This document shows positions 13,201 to 23,312 of a stretch of DNA of 64,000 bases, piece by piece. Both the position numbers and the translations under genes were made by a program. Positions within the stretch are counted from its first letter, which is position 1. Each line of letters opens with the position of its first letter. Location: NCBI GenBank assembly GCA_030267565.1, contig BRXU01000002.1:6825501-6889500 (forward strand), written 5' to 3'. The notes below the pieces were generated by a model. That model made no database searches. It had not been told where the DNA came from and saw only the letters and a program-made list of their open reading frames with translations. Origin of the DNA: Pleodorina starrii. Its lineage: Eukaryota; Chlorophyta; Chlorophyceae; Chlamydomonadales; Volvocaceae.

Positions 13201-15841
13201 CGCTCAGATCCAACATTTCGTCAAAGTTGGTTAATTGCGTGAGCAGCCGGCACAGGCCCCAGTAGGTGCCCCCGCCGATGCTGCTGCCGCTGACGCGCTC
13301 GAACTGGTTGTCGCCGCTGACCTTGACCATGCTCACCCCGCTACCAATGTTGACAAGCAGGTAGGGGTACAGGTCGCTGTCCTCTGAGGGGGATGGTGTG
13401 TATGGGGGGATAGGGCACACAGCGGAACACCGTCATTTGGGGGGGTGGGGTGTCACAGGGGGAGGTGGTCGCATGAGTGTCGTTGATGAGGGTGCAGGAG
13501 AGGGCACGCCGAATAACCGGAACCCGGCAAAACAGGTGAGCTGGGTTGGTGGTGTTGGTGGAGGGGCGTTCATTTAATCCGGGAAAGGCTGGAAAGGCTG
13601 GAAAGGCGGGCGGGCTGGAATGTGTGCCATGTGCGACGGCCTACGGAGGATATACAGGCCGGTTGCCCAGCTGCTGGATTTCTCTCAACCCACCCAGGCA
13701 CCGCTTCAACCCCATGCCGCCGATAGCCCGGCCCGCGCGAGCTCTGCCATCCCCCAATGCTGCTCTTGGATCCCGCGACATCGACATCGACACTCCCTCC
13801 CTGCTCCCGACCAATGTTCTTGCCCCCAGCCTGCGCCAACGCCTGCACCTTCAGCCTGCCCCGACCCGGACGTCGACTTTTCATCTCCGCCGCCGAATCT
13901 CGCCTTCATTCATCCCATCCCTTTCCGTCCCCGCTGTTGCGGCCCACCCGTGACCCACACCCTCCACCAGTATTGCTGGGTTTCGGGTCCGTTCGCTAAC
14001 GCCGTCTCCGTCTCCGCTGCGGTAGCTTCTTTTTACCCTCCGCCACCGCCCGACTACCCAGGCCCACCCGTACCGTTGGTGGGCACGAACGTGGTCGCCC
14101 CCGCCTCGTAAATGAAAGCCTCGTGGTGTATCGCCTTGAGCAGGAAGTTGCATCCCGACACCAGGCACGCCATCTCGTCCTCCTTCTCCAGCACCACCCC
14201 CAGCCGCTCCTTGAACGCCTCCGAGTACTTATATGCACCGCCGCCTGGAGGGGGAAAGGAACAGGCGAAGCAGGGAGGCAGGCGGGAGCAGGCGGCAGCA
14301 GACGGGGGGGAAGAGGCGGATGGAAGCAGACGGCAGGTAGGGAGATGTGCAGTGCAGGGTAGGGCAAGGCAAGGTAGGTTCGCGGGTCAGGCTCGAAGCG
14401 AACGCGGTGCGATGGGCTACGGCAATGGCACAAAGGCCAGGCGGCCTCCCCTTTCTCAGTGGAGATGCTGTAGCTCAGTGGAGATGCTGTAGCGGACGTC
14501 CTGGGCGCAAAAGGCGTCCGTCTCGAGCGGATGAGATCTGAGCGGTAGGGCGGTAGGGCGATTGATTCCACACAAACGTCAGTCCCCGTCTGCATCCTTT
14601 TCTACCTCTGCCCCCAATGAAGACGGACCCCATGCACGCGCTTGCTCCCGCTCGCCCCGCATCATGCCCGCCAGCCGCCCCACCCTCCCACCCGTTGCCT
14701 TGACACGCATCTCCTTGGTGCCATTGCGGCCGCAGTAGCGGTGCAGCCCCTTTGCCTCAATGAAGTCTATGACATCCTCCACGCGGCTTGTCTCGAACTT
14801 GACAAAGTGAAGCTTCCCTGCAAGCATGTGGATGAACAGGGATAAGGTATTCCTTAGGACGAACAAGCAAGCGCAGCGAAGATGGGCAGGACGCCATGCA
14901 CGGCGCGATGCGGCGGTTGCCCGGCGGGCCGGGACCAGCAGGTGCGGTGGCCGAGGCTACATCTGTTGGCGGCCGTCGCCCTGAGCATGCCGCTTCGCAG
15001 TTGCGCACCATCACCGTCGCCCGGTAGCTCAGGCGCTCCGACGGGGGGGTGCGGCGTGACCGAACGTCACCGCGCCGCTGTCAGCGTTCAGGAGTTCATG
15101 CACCGGTGCACCGGGGCGAGCGTCCACCAGCGCCCTATCCCGCGCCCCTCTCCCGGCTTGCTAGAGACGCGTATCGGCAGCCCATTCCACCACCTTCGTT
15201 GCCCAGATCCCAGGGCCCTCGTCGCGACCGGCCTTCTGGGCTGCGTGACTCCGGCTGGCCTCGCCGCCCCCGCAAATCAACCGCTACTTGTGCCCAACCG
15301 CCACAGCCCATACCGGACGTCCCCAGCTGGCCGATCTGGATGTGACCTACCACCACGCTGCGAGTTCTGCTGTGGCGATCGCGATGTGGCATGCGCCAGC
15401 GTTCCCGGGGCGCCCGGCGGAGAACAGGAGGGCGTCTCGCCCTCCCCGGAGCTACCGCTGTCCACCGGGTCAGGTGAAAAGTAGACCAGCTTGATTAACG
15501 AGCCGCCAATGTCTATCGCTATGTGATTGACGTACTCCGCATCTTGGTTGGGAAGCTGAATGCTGGGAGCTGGGGGCGGCTGGTAACGCCGGCTGTGCCT
15601 CCCTGCGCCGTTTGATTGGGTTAGCGCAGACAGGTCGAGCGCGGTGTCGGGGCGGTGCAGAAGCAACGTTATGCTATTTAATTTCCAGACAACGAATTGT
15701 ATGTTTTGCCTCTCGAGGGCAAGCAACTCTGTCCACGGGTGTAGCGACGCAAAGTCCGCATCCCTCACCAATTCCGCCGGAGTTATCATCAGCAGCGCGC
15801 TCCTCAATGCTTGCTCCTGTAAAATCTAACTCAGAGTCCAT
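4229..15841 (-). CDS. PANK2: Pantothenate kinase fused to DUF89/ARMT1-like phosphatase (plant PANK2 / animal PANK4 type), 15 exons
   Basis: The gene encodes a predicted 1129-residue protein. Exons (minus, 5' to 3'): 15841-15769, 15602-15351, 14817-14692, 14244-14074, 13383-13181, 12636-12547, 12322-12113, 11666-11601, 10771-10311, 9927-9772, 9148-9023, 8547-8174, 7465-7197, 5429-4803, 4414-4229. The total is 3390 nt and every phase joins. The kinase domain (about 50-400) phosphorylates pantothenate, the first step of CoA synthesis. It shows [17 protein letters not shown] with D55, [45 protein letters not shown] and [12 protein letters not shown] Ser/Ala/Pro-rich linker follows. The DUF89 domain (about 525-1129) is a metal-dependent phosphatase; PANK4-type members act on 4'-phosphopantetheine and related metabolites. 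It shows FVDNSGAD (D794, N795), [10 protein letters not shown] and [12 protein letters not shown]. Arabidopsis PANK2 is about 900 residues; the excess here is low-complexity, above all a Gln/Ala/Pro-rich insert at about 877-1030. Intron 6 appears to use a GC donor. Exon 2 could instead end at 15456, also in frame. The start ATG at 15841 opens a frame that joins exon 2 exactly. Confidence 0.93.
6319..6371. repeat. CCCA-rich minisatellite in intron 13 of the pantothenate kinase gene
   Basis: Runs of C separated by single A form a CCCACCC-type tract. On the transcribed minus strand it is G-rich and has the spacing of a potential G-quadruplex. Confidence 0.7.
6490..7175 (+). repeat. Decayed interspersed repeat, copy 1 (intron 13)
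   Basis: It starts with GGTCCGCCACCC followed by GGCCCCTCCTGCG, continues as a pyrimidine-rich body, then GGCTGGTCTGGCGGCG, and ends near CTCCGCTGCGGTATCAT. The same ordered landmarks occur at 10974-11480, so the two are diverged copies of one interspersed family. No coding capacity or clear termini are visible, so the class is unknown. Confidence 0.5.
8585..8655. repeat. GGCAGGCAAGT-type minisatellite (intron 11)
   Basis: Imperfect tandem copies of a GGCAGG(C/T)AAGT-like unit lie just 5' (on the minus strand) of the exon that begins at 8547. Confidence 0.7.
10974..11480 (+). repeat. Decayed interspersed repeat, copy 2 (intron 8)
   Basis: It shares with 6490-7175 the opening GGTCCGCCACCC and CCCCTCCTGCG, the GGGCTGGTTGGTCCGGCGGCG block, a CGGCAAGTACTG block and the closing TCTCCGGTATCAT, in the same order and orientation. 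Confidence 0.5.
11674..11746. repeat. Telomere-like TTTTAGGG repeats at an intron acceptor
   Basis: Two copies of a roughly 35-bp unit, each with one or two TTTTAGGG/TTTAGGG motifs followed by AAGGATGGGTGAAAGGG, abut the acceptor of the exon starting at 11666. On the minus strand they read CCCTAAAA and take the place of a normal pyrimidine tract. TTTTAGGG is the Chlamydomonas-type telomere repeat. Confidence 0.7.
12671..12696. repeat. (TTGGG)n tract (intron 5)
   Basis: About five TTGGG units lie 35 bp before (minus strand) the exon that begins at 12636; as CCCAA they form its pyrimidine-rich tract. Confidence 0.7.
13970..14040 (+). repeat. Decayed interspersed repeat, 3'-end fragment (intron 4)
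   Basis: A GGGTCCGTTCGCTAACGCCG block followed by CTCCGTCTCCGCTGCGGTA closely matches the right end of the copy at 6490-7175 (about 7105-7170). Confidence 0.45.
14455..14492. repeat. 19-bp tandem duplication
   Basis: CTCAGTGGAGATGCTGTAG occurs twice head to tail in intron 3 of the pantothenate kinase gene. Confidence 0.85.
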
Positions 15842-16604
15842 GTTCGATAAAACCAGGTAAACAACTGCCTAGGCTAACCAAGTGCAAAGCAGCAGGTATA
15901 TGGCATTGCAGTGTGTTGTCAGCTCTTGAGCACAATTCATGTGTTGCATCCAACATCCCGTCCCTTCTGCATTCCTTGGACGGACACAATCTGGGAGCCG
16001 TACCGGGTGGACGTCATATTTACGGAAACTTGGTCGACTACTTACTGTGCATTGTATGTAAATGTGTACGCTGCTTGCTGGTAAAACAGAAATGTATACA
16101 AAATTAATTACATCATTGATACTTGTAACATTGCACTAAAGCTGGAGCCAACTCGTTCTGGCGGTGGTACACGGCTTCTTCATGACCACCGTTGCAAACG
16201 TAAACACACTAAAAGGCCTTTGCAACATTTTGGTTTAGCGGTCGCAGTGGCAGGGGTTGCTCGCTCGAGGACACAGTCGGCATCAGGTAGGCGTGAGGCG
16301 TTACATGTGTACGAACCGTAACTTGCTGGCAACATGTGTCCCCCCATAGCTGCCGGCAATCGAGTGCCCGACAGAGTAGGTGTAGGGGGCTGTTTATTCA
16401 GGTTCTGTCCTTATTCCGTCGGATGGTCCGACTTTTCTCCAGGGTTGCGGAAGGCCCCTGACAGCTATGTGGTGCGCTGCTGTTAGGTATCATGGCAACG
16501 AAGGGGCAACTCCCACGCCCTGTTGCTTGCGAAATGGGCCGACCAAAGGGCGGACAAGATCATAGTACTCCCTCACCTGGCCGTAGGGGAAGGGGAACGT
16601 AGGG

Positions 16605-16612
16605 TATAAAAG
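16605..16612 (+). promoter_or_regulatory. TATA-box-like TATAAAAG
   Basis: TATAAAAG sits in GC-rich surroundings in plus orientation. No plus-strand reading frame with a recognisable product begins within the next few hundred bases, so it may be a chance match or the promoter of an unrecognised transcript. Confidence 0.3.
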
Positions 16613-16824
16613 GCCCCGAGTGTGCAAACGGTCAAGAGGGGCGCGAGATCCTGGCCTGACAGCCCCCTGACAGCCCCCCGAAGCCACGGAGCCACAAACG
16701 CAACCAGGGTGGCAACCTGGCGGCTCACCTTTGCAGACCATCCTGACGGAGCGTGACAAGCAGCCGAGGCGACATCCCAACGAAAGCTGGCGTTCTAATG
16801 TTGTTGGGTTAATATGGGGCAGGG

Positions 16825-16855
16825 CTGGGCTGGGCTGGGCTGGGCTGGGCTGGGC
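16825..16855. repeat. (TGGGC)n minisatellite
   Basis: Six consecutive GGGCT/TGGGC units. Confidence 0.8.
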
Positions 16856-17024
16856 CTAGTAGCCGGGCACCACGGGCATGTGAACTTCTGCATGTATGCT
16901 GGACGCCGCCGCCGTCGAATGCAACGCTGATGGCGGTTTCGGATCTAGGTAGTAGGTTGATCCTGCCGTGCAGACTCAGCAGCGGAAAGTGGACTTTATT
17001 ATCGACTCTGCGTTTTAGTGTTAC

Positions 17025-17861
17025 CTTTTCCCCGAAAGCCGCCACTGCCAATTCATGCACGCAGTCAAGCTGGACCACGTGCGGCACGTGATCCAGGAAG
17101 TACGGTACGGTACGCTACTCCTCCATCCAGCGGCAGTTGGAGCCCATAGGGAGGGGCTGGAGAGGGGCGGCGAGCCGGCGACGCGGTCGCAGCATTCCAG
17201 TACCAGCCAATCGATCAATCAATCAATCAATCAATCAGGAACGGCTTCGGATTACGTCACCAATCTGCGTGAAAAGAATGGGTAGGCCCGGTCGGTGTCT
17301 CATCATCAGACAACCCGAACGTCATCGATGTGGGGCTGCTGCGGTTAAACACGACGCACGTTGCCACGGCTCCATGCAGCCAGTCACGCGACAGGTCCAC
17401 TCAATGCCCCCCCAAACCTAATCTGCAGGCTGGCGACCGTGCCGCGCCAGCAGCCGACCGCCGTCGCCAGCCCCCGTCAGCCAGCCGCCGTCGCACGCGC
17501 CTTCACCTAGGGAGCCAAGGCTCAGTCATCGGCCCCAGCGCACACGCACCGACCCCAGCGAGCATTCATGGATGGCGATGCATCGATAAGGCGACCTGCT
17601 ATTCCCTGCTCGTCCAACGGTCACACGCGACACGTTCATACAGACATGGAAGCGTTCTCACTTGACCAACCATTAACCAAGTGCCACACTAGCCCTTCTT
17701 ATATATGTGCGCGGTGCCTCTGTTTACTGAACCGGCGCTCTGTCTGATGGATTCCACCCACGTCAGTAGTACGTAGAGGGACACATACAGCGGCCACGTA
17801 GTCCGGCTTGTCCTCCATGCTGCAGGCGTCCATGACGATGAAGCAGCCGCCATGGGCCCCT
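17025..17861 (-). CDS. Two candidate exons, possible cyclic-nucleotide-binding-like domain start
   Basis: Candidate exons run 17861-17789 and 17114-17025. The first follows a CTGTCCAG acceptor, reads GAHGGCFIVMDACSMEDKPD then YVAA, and ends at a GTATGT donor. The second follows a GAGTAG acceptor, reads RTVPYFLDHVPHVV then QLDCVHELAVAAFGEK, and ends at a GTAACA donor. Both are in phase 0 at the shared junction. The joined stretch (ED-x-DYV-x4-RTVPYF, then a helix with ELA) resembles the start of cNMP-binding domains in algal proteins. The glycine-rich phosphate-binding cassette is not seen, and no further exon could be placed. It could be a gene remnant or chance. Confidence 0.3.
17208..17237. 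repeat. (AATC)n microsatellite
   Basis: About seven AATC units. Confidence 0.85.
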
Positions 17862-18315
17862 CTGGACAGTGTTCTGGTGATGGTTTGTACCGCTTGGTTG
17901 TGCCGCAGGGTATAGCATAGAGGGCGTGCATTCGTGCGTGCTGGCAGCCTCCCAGGATGTGTGCTCCTGAGTCCGGCATGCGTGCCTTTGTTTGGGGGTC
18001 TTTACACAGGGCAGTTGCCTGTGGACGTTGGGCCGCCCGGTACGGTAAGGGGCCTGCGAAAGAGCTTTGCGAGTTTGGCATTCCAGAGCTGTCCGTACAG
18101 GTAGTCGAGGCACCGTTTGTAATGCCGGTGCCGGCCCGTGCCCCGCTGCAGGGTTCTTGTGCTGGCATTGATCTCTAGGTCCGGTAAGACATCCTCTACA
18201 TACGTATTTGACGTATGCGGTCTCGTTGGTGTACCCGTTGTGTGTCGTCTGGCTTACCAGCGTATGTGCCCACCCCACCGATATACCAGTATATACACAC
18301 ACACACATGCAACAG
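17862..18315. other. Region upstream of the myosin tail, no upstream exon found
   Basis: A DIL domain should be preceded by exons for the coiled coil and the first tail helices. I find no such frame here. A CA dinucleotide run (18296-18307) leads directly into the acceptor at 18315. Confidence 0.4.
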
Positions 18316-19914
18316 GTCCTGCTGCGACAGCTCCTCCGCCTGCTCAATACCCAGATCCTTAATCACCTGATGTGCCATCCGGAGACGTGCCTCTTCAGCA
18401 AGGGGGTAAGTCTGGAGGAGGGGCTGCGGCTGGATTGGCTGCTGCGCCGCCGTGCCGCGGCCGTGCCGTGGCGGCGGCGGTGGAGCGACGCAACCCGGCG
18501 GCGGACGTGTGCGACGCGTGGGACGAGCTGCAGCACGTACGACAGGTGGGTTTCCATCGAGGAGGCGGAGTGCAGCCTCCTCGGAGGTCGTACGCGTGAC
18601 AGGGTGCCGGCCAGTCAGCAGTGCTGTCCCTCTTGATTCTGCCTTTGCGAGCCTTTGCGAGCAGGACTGGCAAATCCTCGCGGTCCTTGGCGGTCCCCCA
18701 CATCCACATTCCACATCTATCCCCGCACACACCTTCCCTCCTCACTCCCACCCCAACCCCCACCGGGATACGGAACGAAGGCGGCAACCTTCCTGGTGTT
18801 CCCACACCGCGCCGGCTTGAGGGCCCTGCGGCCCGTGCTGACCGTACGGCAGCTTACCCGCCTCGGCATGTCGTACAAGGACGACCTACTGTACGGTGAT
18901 GACGAGGTGCGCCCTCTGGCGGGTTTCACGGGAGGACGGGGGGTGACGATACAAAAGGGAGAACGTTCCTTCCGCCAGTCCTTGCAGTCCGTGCAGTACT
19001 ATACCGTGGGATGTTCCAACACCCCCTTCATGCCGTACTACATGTACTACATGTCGTACTACATGCTGTACTACATGCCACCTTTTGAGTGTGCGTTCCG
19101 CCTTTCGCATGTGTGATACATATGTTTACATATGTAACATTAGTGCAGTGAACCGACGTCGAGCAGCTCATGCTTTCTGGCAGTGCTGCTGCTGCTGCTG
19201 ATGCCACAGGTCCCCCCGGTGTCGTCCTGGAGGCCCTGGGGGCGGAACCTGAAGAGGAGCTGATGGACGAGACCGGCGGCGGCTGCTGCCTCAGCAGCGG
19301 CGGCGACAGGCACGGCGACAAGCCGGCCCTCCCCCTCCTGGAGTGTGCTGAAGACGTGTCGTACCTCTCACGCCAGGCACTGTTAGAGCTACTGCTGAAC
19401 TCAGCTGAGGGGGAGCACGATGAGGTGTGTGTGACTCCGTCTGATATTGACCGTATGCCTAGCGAACCGGCAATCAAATAAGTACGGCATGAGGATATAT
19501 AAGTGTACTGCTGTACGTACGACAAACAGGCTGTACAGGGCCGACGATGGTCCCGATGGAAAACCGTGGAGCCTGGACCATCCAGAAGAACGGCATGGCG
19601 GCTAAGGCAGGAAATCGTGCAACGATCGACCGGCGTTGCATTCCCTGTTGTGTTCCCTGTTGTGTTCGTAAGTGGTGCAGGAGGTGTACGGCAGCATTCC
19701 CGTACCCGAGGCGCTGCTGCAGGGCGACGACTGCCCAACCTCGTTCGCTTTCCTTGAGAGGGACTACACCGCGGCGGCGGCAGCGGTGGCGGCAGCAGCG
19801 GCGACGGCGACAACGACGACTCCAGCGTCCACGTCATCATCAGCAGCGGCGGCGGCGGCGGCGGTGCCAGCTCCCCGCACCGTCGTGATGGCCAACGAGC
19901 AGCATCCTGCCTGG
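18316..19914 (+). pseudogene. Myosin XI-type globular tail (dilute/DIL domain), partial and broken
   Basis: Four blocks with the order of a class XI/V myosin cargo-binding tail are visible. 18316 to about 18450: VLLRQLLRLLNTQILNHL then CHPETCLFSKG, matching the F-x-NTQLFN-LLL-R-x-CC-FSNG region. About 18450-18545: AAVERRNPAADV then WDELQHVRQ, matching WDELKHIRQA. 18781-18906: AATFLVFPHRAGLRALRPVL then TVRQLTRLGMSYKDD, matching FLVIHQK...LCPVLS-QQL-R---YW-D. 19164-19424: a variable acidic stretch. 19681 onward: PVPEALLQGDDCPTSFAFLE, the closing strand. Donors and acceptors flank the last three blocks in phase 0. The first two blocks are in different frames with no intron to explain it, consistent with one lost base. 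The obvious acceptor before 19149 would give an in-frame TGA. The motor, IQ and coiled-coil parts are absent and cannot fit before the neighbouring gene. The last exon, with an Ala-rich run, reads straight into a LINE-A fragment at 19914. Confidence 0.78.
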
Positions 19915-20386
19915 CACAGCCAGCTACAGCAACAGGAGGCCCGCTGGCACCAACACTGGCTGGCTCAGCAAGCACCCAGCCGCAGCCGGTGGTTTGCCAT
20001 GAACCCCACGCCCAGCCCCGGCTGGATGCGGCCCCGCTCCTCCCCCCCATCACTGCCCTCGGCCGCTGCAAGCCCGGTCAGCCAGCCTAGCAGCCGCCAT
20101 GCGGCACCGCACCAGCAGGACCCCGGTGCTGCCGCCGGACCGTCGGCACCCGCCGGGCCGGCCCCGGAGGCAGACCAGGCAGCTGATGGCCCGGCTGGCA
20201 TGTCTCCCCTCGACCGCCGGCGGGCCTGGCAGCGGCTGTGGGACTGCCCCGCAAGCAACCGGGCCAAGGCGCTAGCCTGGCGGCTGCAACATGCACGGCT
20301 CCCGTGCGGGGTGTACCTGGCCTCCAAAGGTCAGCCGCAGCGTGCCCACTGTCCTGCTACTAGCTGCTCGGTGGACGGCAGCCTGC
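19914..20386 (+). mobile_element. LINE-A ORF2 fragment (C-terminal part with zf-RVT start)
   Basis: It is nearly identical to 59057-59528 of the full-length copy and includes RRAWQRLWDCPASNRAKALA and the first Cys pair of zf-RVT. It is fused in frame to the last myosin exon, giving a chimeric open frame. At 20386 it jumps to antisense LINE-A sequence. Confidence 0.9.
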
Positions 20387-21568
20387 CCCAGCACCTGTTT
20401 CGTTGGCCACATGCACTCGGCCCACGAGGCTGAGGCCATGTCGCCGCCACACATGGCCGAGACGCTGGACCCGCTGAATTCTGCTGGTGTAGCAGAGCCG
20501 CGCGGCCTCCACCGGGTCCAGAGTGATGGGGATGCCCAGATGGCGTGGGGGTTCCTCACCGGGAGTTGGGAAACTCGCACCGGTTGCGGCGTTGGGCCCA
20601 ACCACCGGTTCGTGGGTGCCCAGCACCACCCCCTTCCCCTTGCTGGCATTGACCCGTGCGTTGCTTGCCCTGCAGAACAGCTGGACTGCCGCGTTAGCGA
20701 CCTCCCCATCCTTGTCGACATTGCTGACCGTGAGCACCGTATCGTCCACGTGGTGGGTGACAGGGGGGGCTGGCACGTTGTTGGGGAGGGTGGGGGTGCT
20801 GAGAGCGTTGGTGTGGCGCAGGTGGTGCAGGTACGAGGTTAGGGGTTCCAGCTGCATGACCCACAGGACGGGCGACAGGGTGCTGCCCTGCTGAAGGCCG
20901 TTGCGGACCGGGAAAGGTGCTGACCGGTGCCCATTGACCACCACCCGGGAGGAGCCATCTGATGTGAGCATGCGCAGCCAGCGCTGTGTGTGCTGACCAA
21001 AGCCCATGGCCTCGGCCACCCTGTAGAGCCAGGGGCGATGGACCCGGTCGTAGGCCTTCTCGATGTCGAGTATGATGAGGGCTGCTGGTTGCTGTGAGTG
21101 GCGCACCCACTCCGCCAGGGCCAGGTGGTACAGGGTGTTGTCCCGGATGTCCCGGCCGCTGACGAAGGCCGTCTGCAGCGGGTCAATCAGGTAGTCCAGC
21201 GCCGGCTGCAGGCGATTGCTGATGGCCTTGCATACAAGCTTGTAGTCGCATTGTAGCAGGGTGATGGGCCGGTAGCTGCTCAGGTTGGGCCGGGGCAGGC
21301 CTTTGCCTTTGTAGATGAGAGTGATGACCCCTTCACGCCAGCTGAGCGGCAGGGAGTCAGCAGCAGCGGCCCCGGACTCCACGGACCCCTGGGTGAAGGC
21401 TGCGTTGGCTGCGGCGAGCAGCAGCGGGCCCAGCAGCGGCCACAGCACCCGGTACACCTCATAAGGCAGGCCGTCCGAGCCAGGGGCGGTGCCATTCAGA
21501 CAGGACGACAGAGCAGCTGCAAGTTCGTCCAGCTGCAGTTCGCCGGCCGTTGGGGCTGCGTCGGCATC
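20386..21568 (-). mobile_element. LINE-A reverse-transcriptase fragment (unit A), uninterrupted by the TRIM
   Basis: Read on the minus strand it spans RT motifs from APGSDGLPYEVYR through YRPITLLQCDYK, ILDIEKAYDRVH, NGLQQGSTLSPVL and HHVDDT to GRVHVA. At 20442-20446 it has a single CGCCG where the other three copies carry a 353-bp element, so it is the empty site. Confidence 0.92.
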
Positions 21569-22890
21569 TTTTTTTTCTGCGAGGGACGTTACAAGGACCG
21601 GGAAGACGAAGCCCAACGGGCAAGCCGAGCAAGACCGGCAAGCCACAACCACCTGGCAAGAAGCCCCAAAAAACCACCGCAAGGAGCCGAGGAGAGAGAA
21701 AAAGCCAAGCAACGCCTAAACTCGCAGACAGGACAGGGACAGGGACGGGGGCAGCAAGAGGCCAGGAGCCACTGCTGCACGGGCGGCACACACGGCCACC
21801 CCTTCCTCCAAGACACCGAGGAGGGAACCGAAACCAACACCAGGGCCAACCCCAGGGCCCAACACCAGGGCCAAACCCCACAGCCCAACACCAGGGCCCA
21901 ACACCAGGGCCGACACCACGGCCCAACACCAGGGCCAAAACCACGGCCCAACACCCGGGCCAGCACCACGGACCCCAGCAGGGCCCATCACCAACAGCGA
22001 CCACAACGACAACACAACCACAACCTGCACAACCTCAACAGCCAAGGGGCGACCCCTACACCCAGGGCGACAGAAACAGGAACGGCGAACAAAACCGGAC
22101 AACCGCCACAACAAACCAGGCCAGACAAGCCCCCCCCCGCCGGGGAGCACCAGAGGAAACAAAGACCCACAGCACGCCCGAAGAGAGCCCCAGAGGGAAG
22201 AAAAACCCACAGCGCCACGGCAGCACACGAGCGCACCGGAGACAAGCAACCGCCGACCCCACCCTGGGGGCGACCCTGCAAGACAGCCGGCCCCAAGCCT
22301 CACCTCCCCCCAAGTCACCCCGCACAGCAGGAACCCGTCACCCAACGTTCCCCGGCTCCCAAGAACCCCCACGGACGCAGCAGGGGCAGCGCCGCCTGGC
22401 TGGAAGCCAGGGCACAAGCGTGCCGGCGACAAGACTCCCGCAGGCCCCACCCTGGGGGCGTCCCCTCCAGACAGCGACCCCCGAGCCCCACCTCCCTCCC
22501 CAGTCCCCTCCACGCCGAGAGCACCCCACACCCAAGACCCCCCGTCCCCCAAGAACCTCCAAAAGGCCGCAGGGACAGCACCGCCGGGTCAGAGACCTTG
22601 GCACGGGCGCGCCAGCGACAAAACACCCACAGACCCCACAAAGGGGACGTCCCCTCAAGACAGTGGAACCCGAACCGCACCTGCCTCCCACGGCAGCCTG
22701 CACCACACCAACCCTGCTCAGAAGCCCCCCCGACCCCCAAGACCCCCTCAGGCCCCACCCACAGCAAGCCCCGCAACACACCCCCCTCCCTAGGCAACCC
22801 GCACCGCACTCCCCCCACCCTCAAGACCCCTCGCACCCTAAGAACCACAGACACCGAGACCCCCGACACCCAACAACCCGCTCACGACTG
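21569..22890 (-). mobile_element. LINE-A 3' UTR (unit A), T8 end at 21569
   Basis: Starts with TTTTTTTT then CTGCGAGGGACGTTACA, the reverse complement of TGTAACGTCCCTCGCAG-poly(A), and continues through nearly the entire 3' UTR to the complement of the ORF2 stop region. It interrupts the RT fragment at 21568. Confidence 0.9.
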
Positions 22891-23025
22891 CCCCGGCTGC
22901 GTGTGCAGCCCTGACAGCCATGCACCCTGCTGTGCCCGGGCCCGGCACCCTGGCAGCACAGGCATGCAGCCAGCTCGCCACGGCAGTCAAACAGGCCGCC
23001 ATCCGCCGCACAGCGGCGCTGGACC
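22891..23025 (+). mobile_element. LINE-A ORF2 mid-region fragment
   Basis: Matches about 56345-56480 of the full-length copy, between the endonuclease and RT, with several substitutions. Confidence 0.8.
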
Positions 23026-23311
23026 TGGTGCTCCAGCCTGTCGAGCTTGTCATTGACTTTCCTGAACTTGGTGTTCGGTGTGTCCTGCGCAGCTGTCAAA
23101 GGGGCGGTTGCAAAACGTACAGTGTTCGAACCGCCGGCAGGTCGCTGCTTTGAGCACCTCACCTCGCCAGCACGACTTGTGTACTGTGCCTTTCTGGCAG
23201 CTATCTTAGAGCGCGCGCGGGAAGATGGGGACGGCTGCTCCAATGTGGCAAGCTCGTCGTAAATGGTGGCGTCAAGGCTTCGCTTGCGCGACTTACGGTC
23301 GCCTGGGCAGC
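23026..23311 (-). other. Unidentified 286-bp segment with an open minus-strand frame
   Basis: This piece matches none of the other repeats in the window. Its minus-strand frame is open throughout, basic and Ser-rich (SRKRSLDATIYDELA near the start), and ends in a heptad-like stretch KVNDKLDRLEHQVQ. It could be a captured exon or part of another transposon. It is absent from the later tandem units. Confidence 0.45.
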
Positions 23312-23312
23312 C

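Larger units (their letters stand above)
15842..17024. other. 5' flank of the pantothenate kinase gene and intergenic DNA
   Basis: This less GC-rich stretch should contain the minus-strand promoter of the kinase gene just above 15841. I see no canonical TATA box in that orientation. A TTACA near 16289 could be a minus-strand poly(A) signal for the candidate exons at 17025-17861. No other gene is supported. Confidence 0.35.

Noticed and set aside
18310..18420. A minus-strand exon reading LAEEARLRMAHQVIKDLGIE over the same bases as the first myosin block
   Set aside because: The plus-strand reading matches the DIL domain order together with three further plus-strand blocks; the minus reading has no partner exons.
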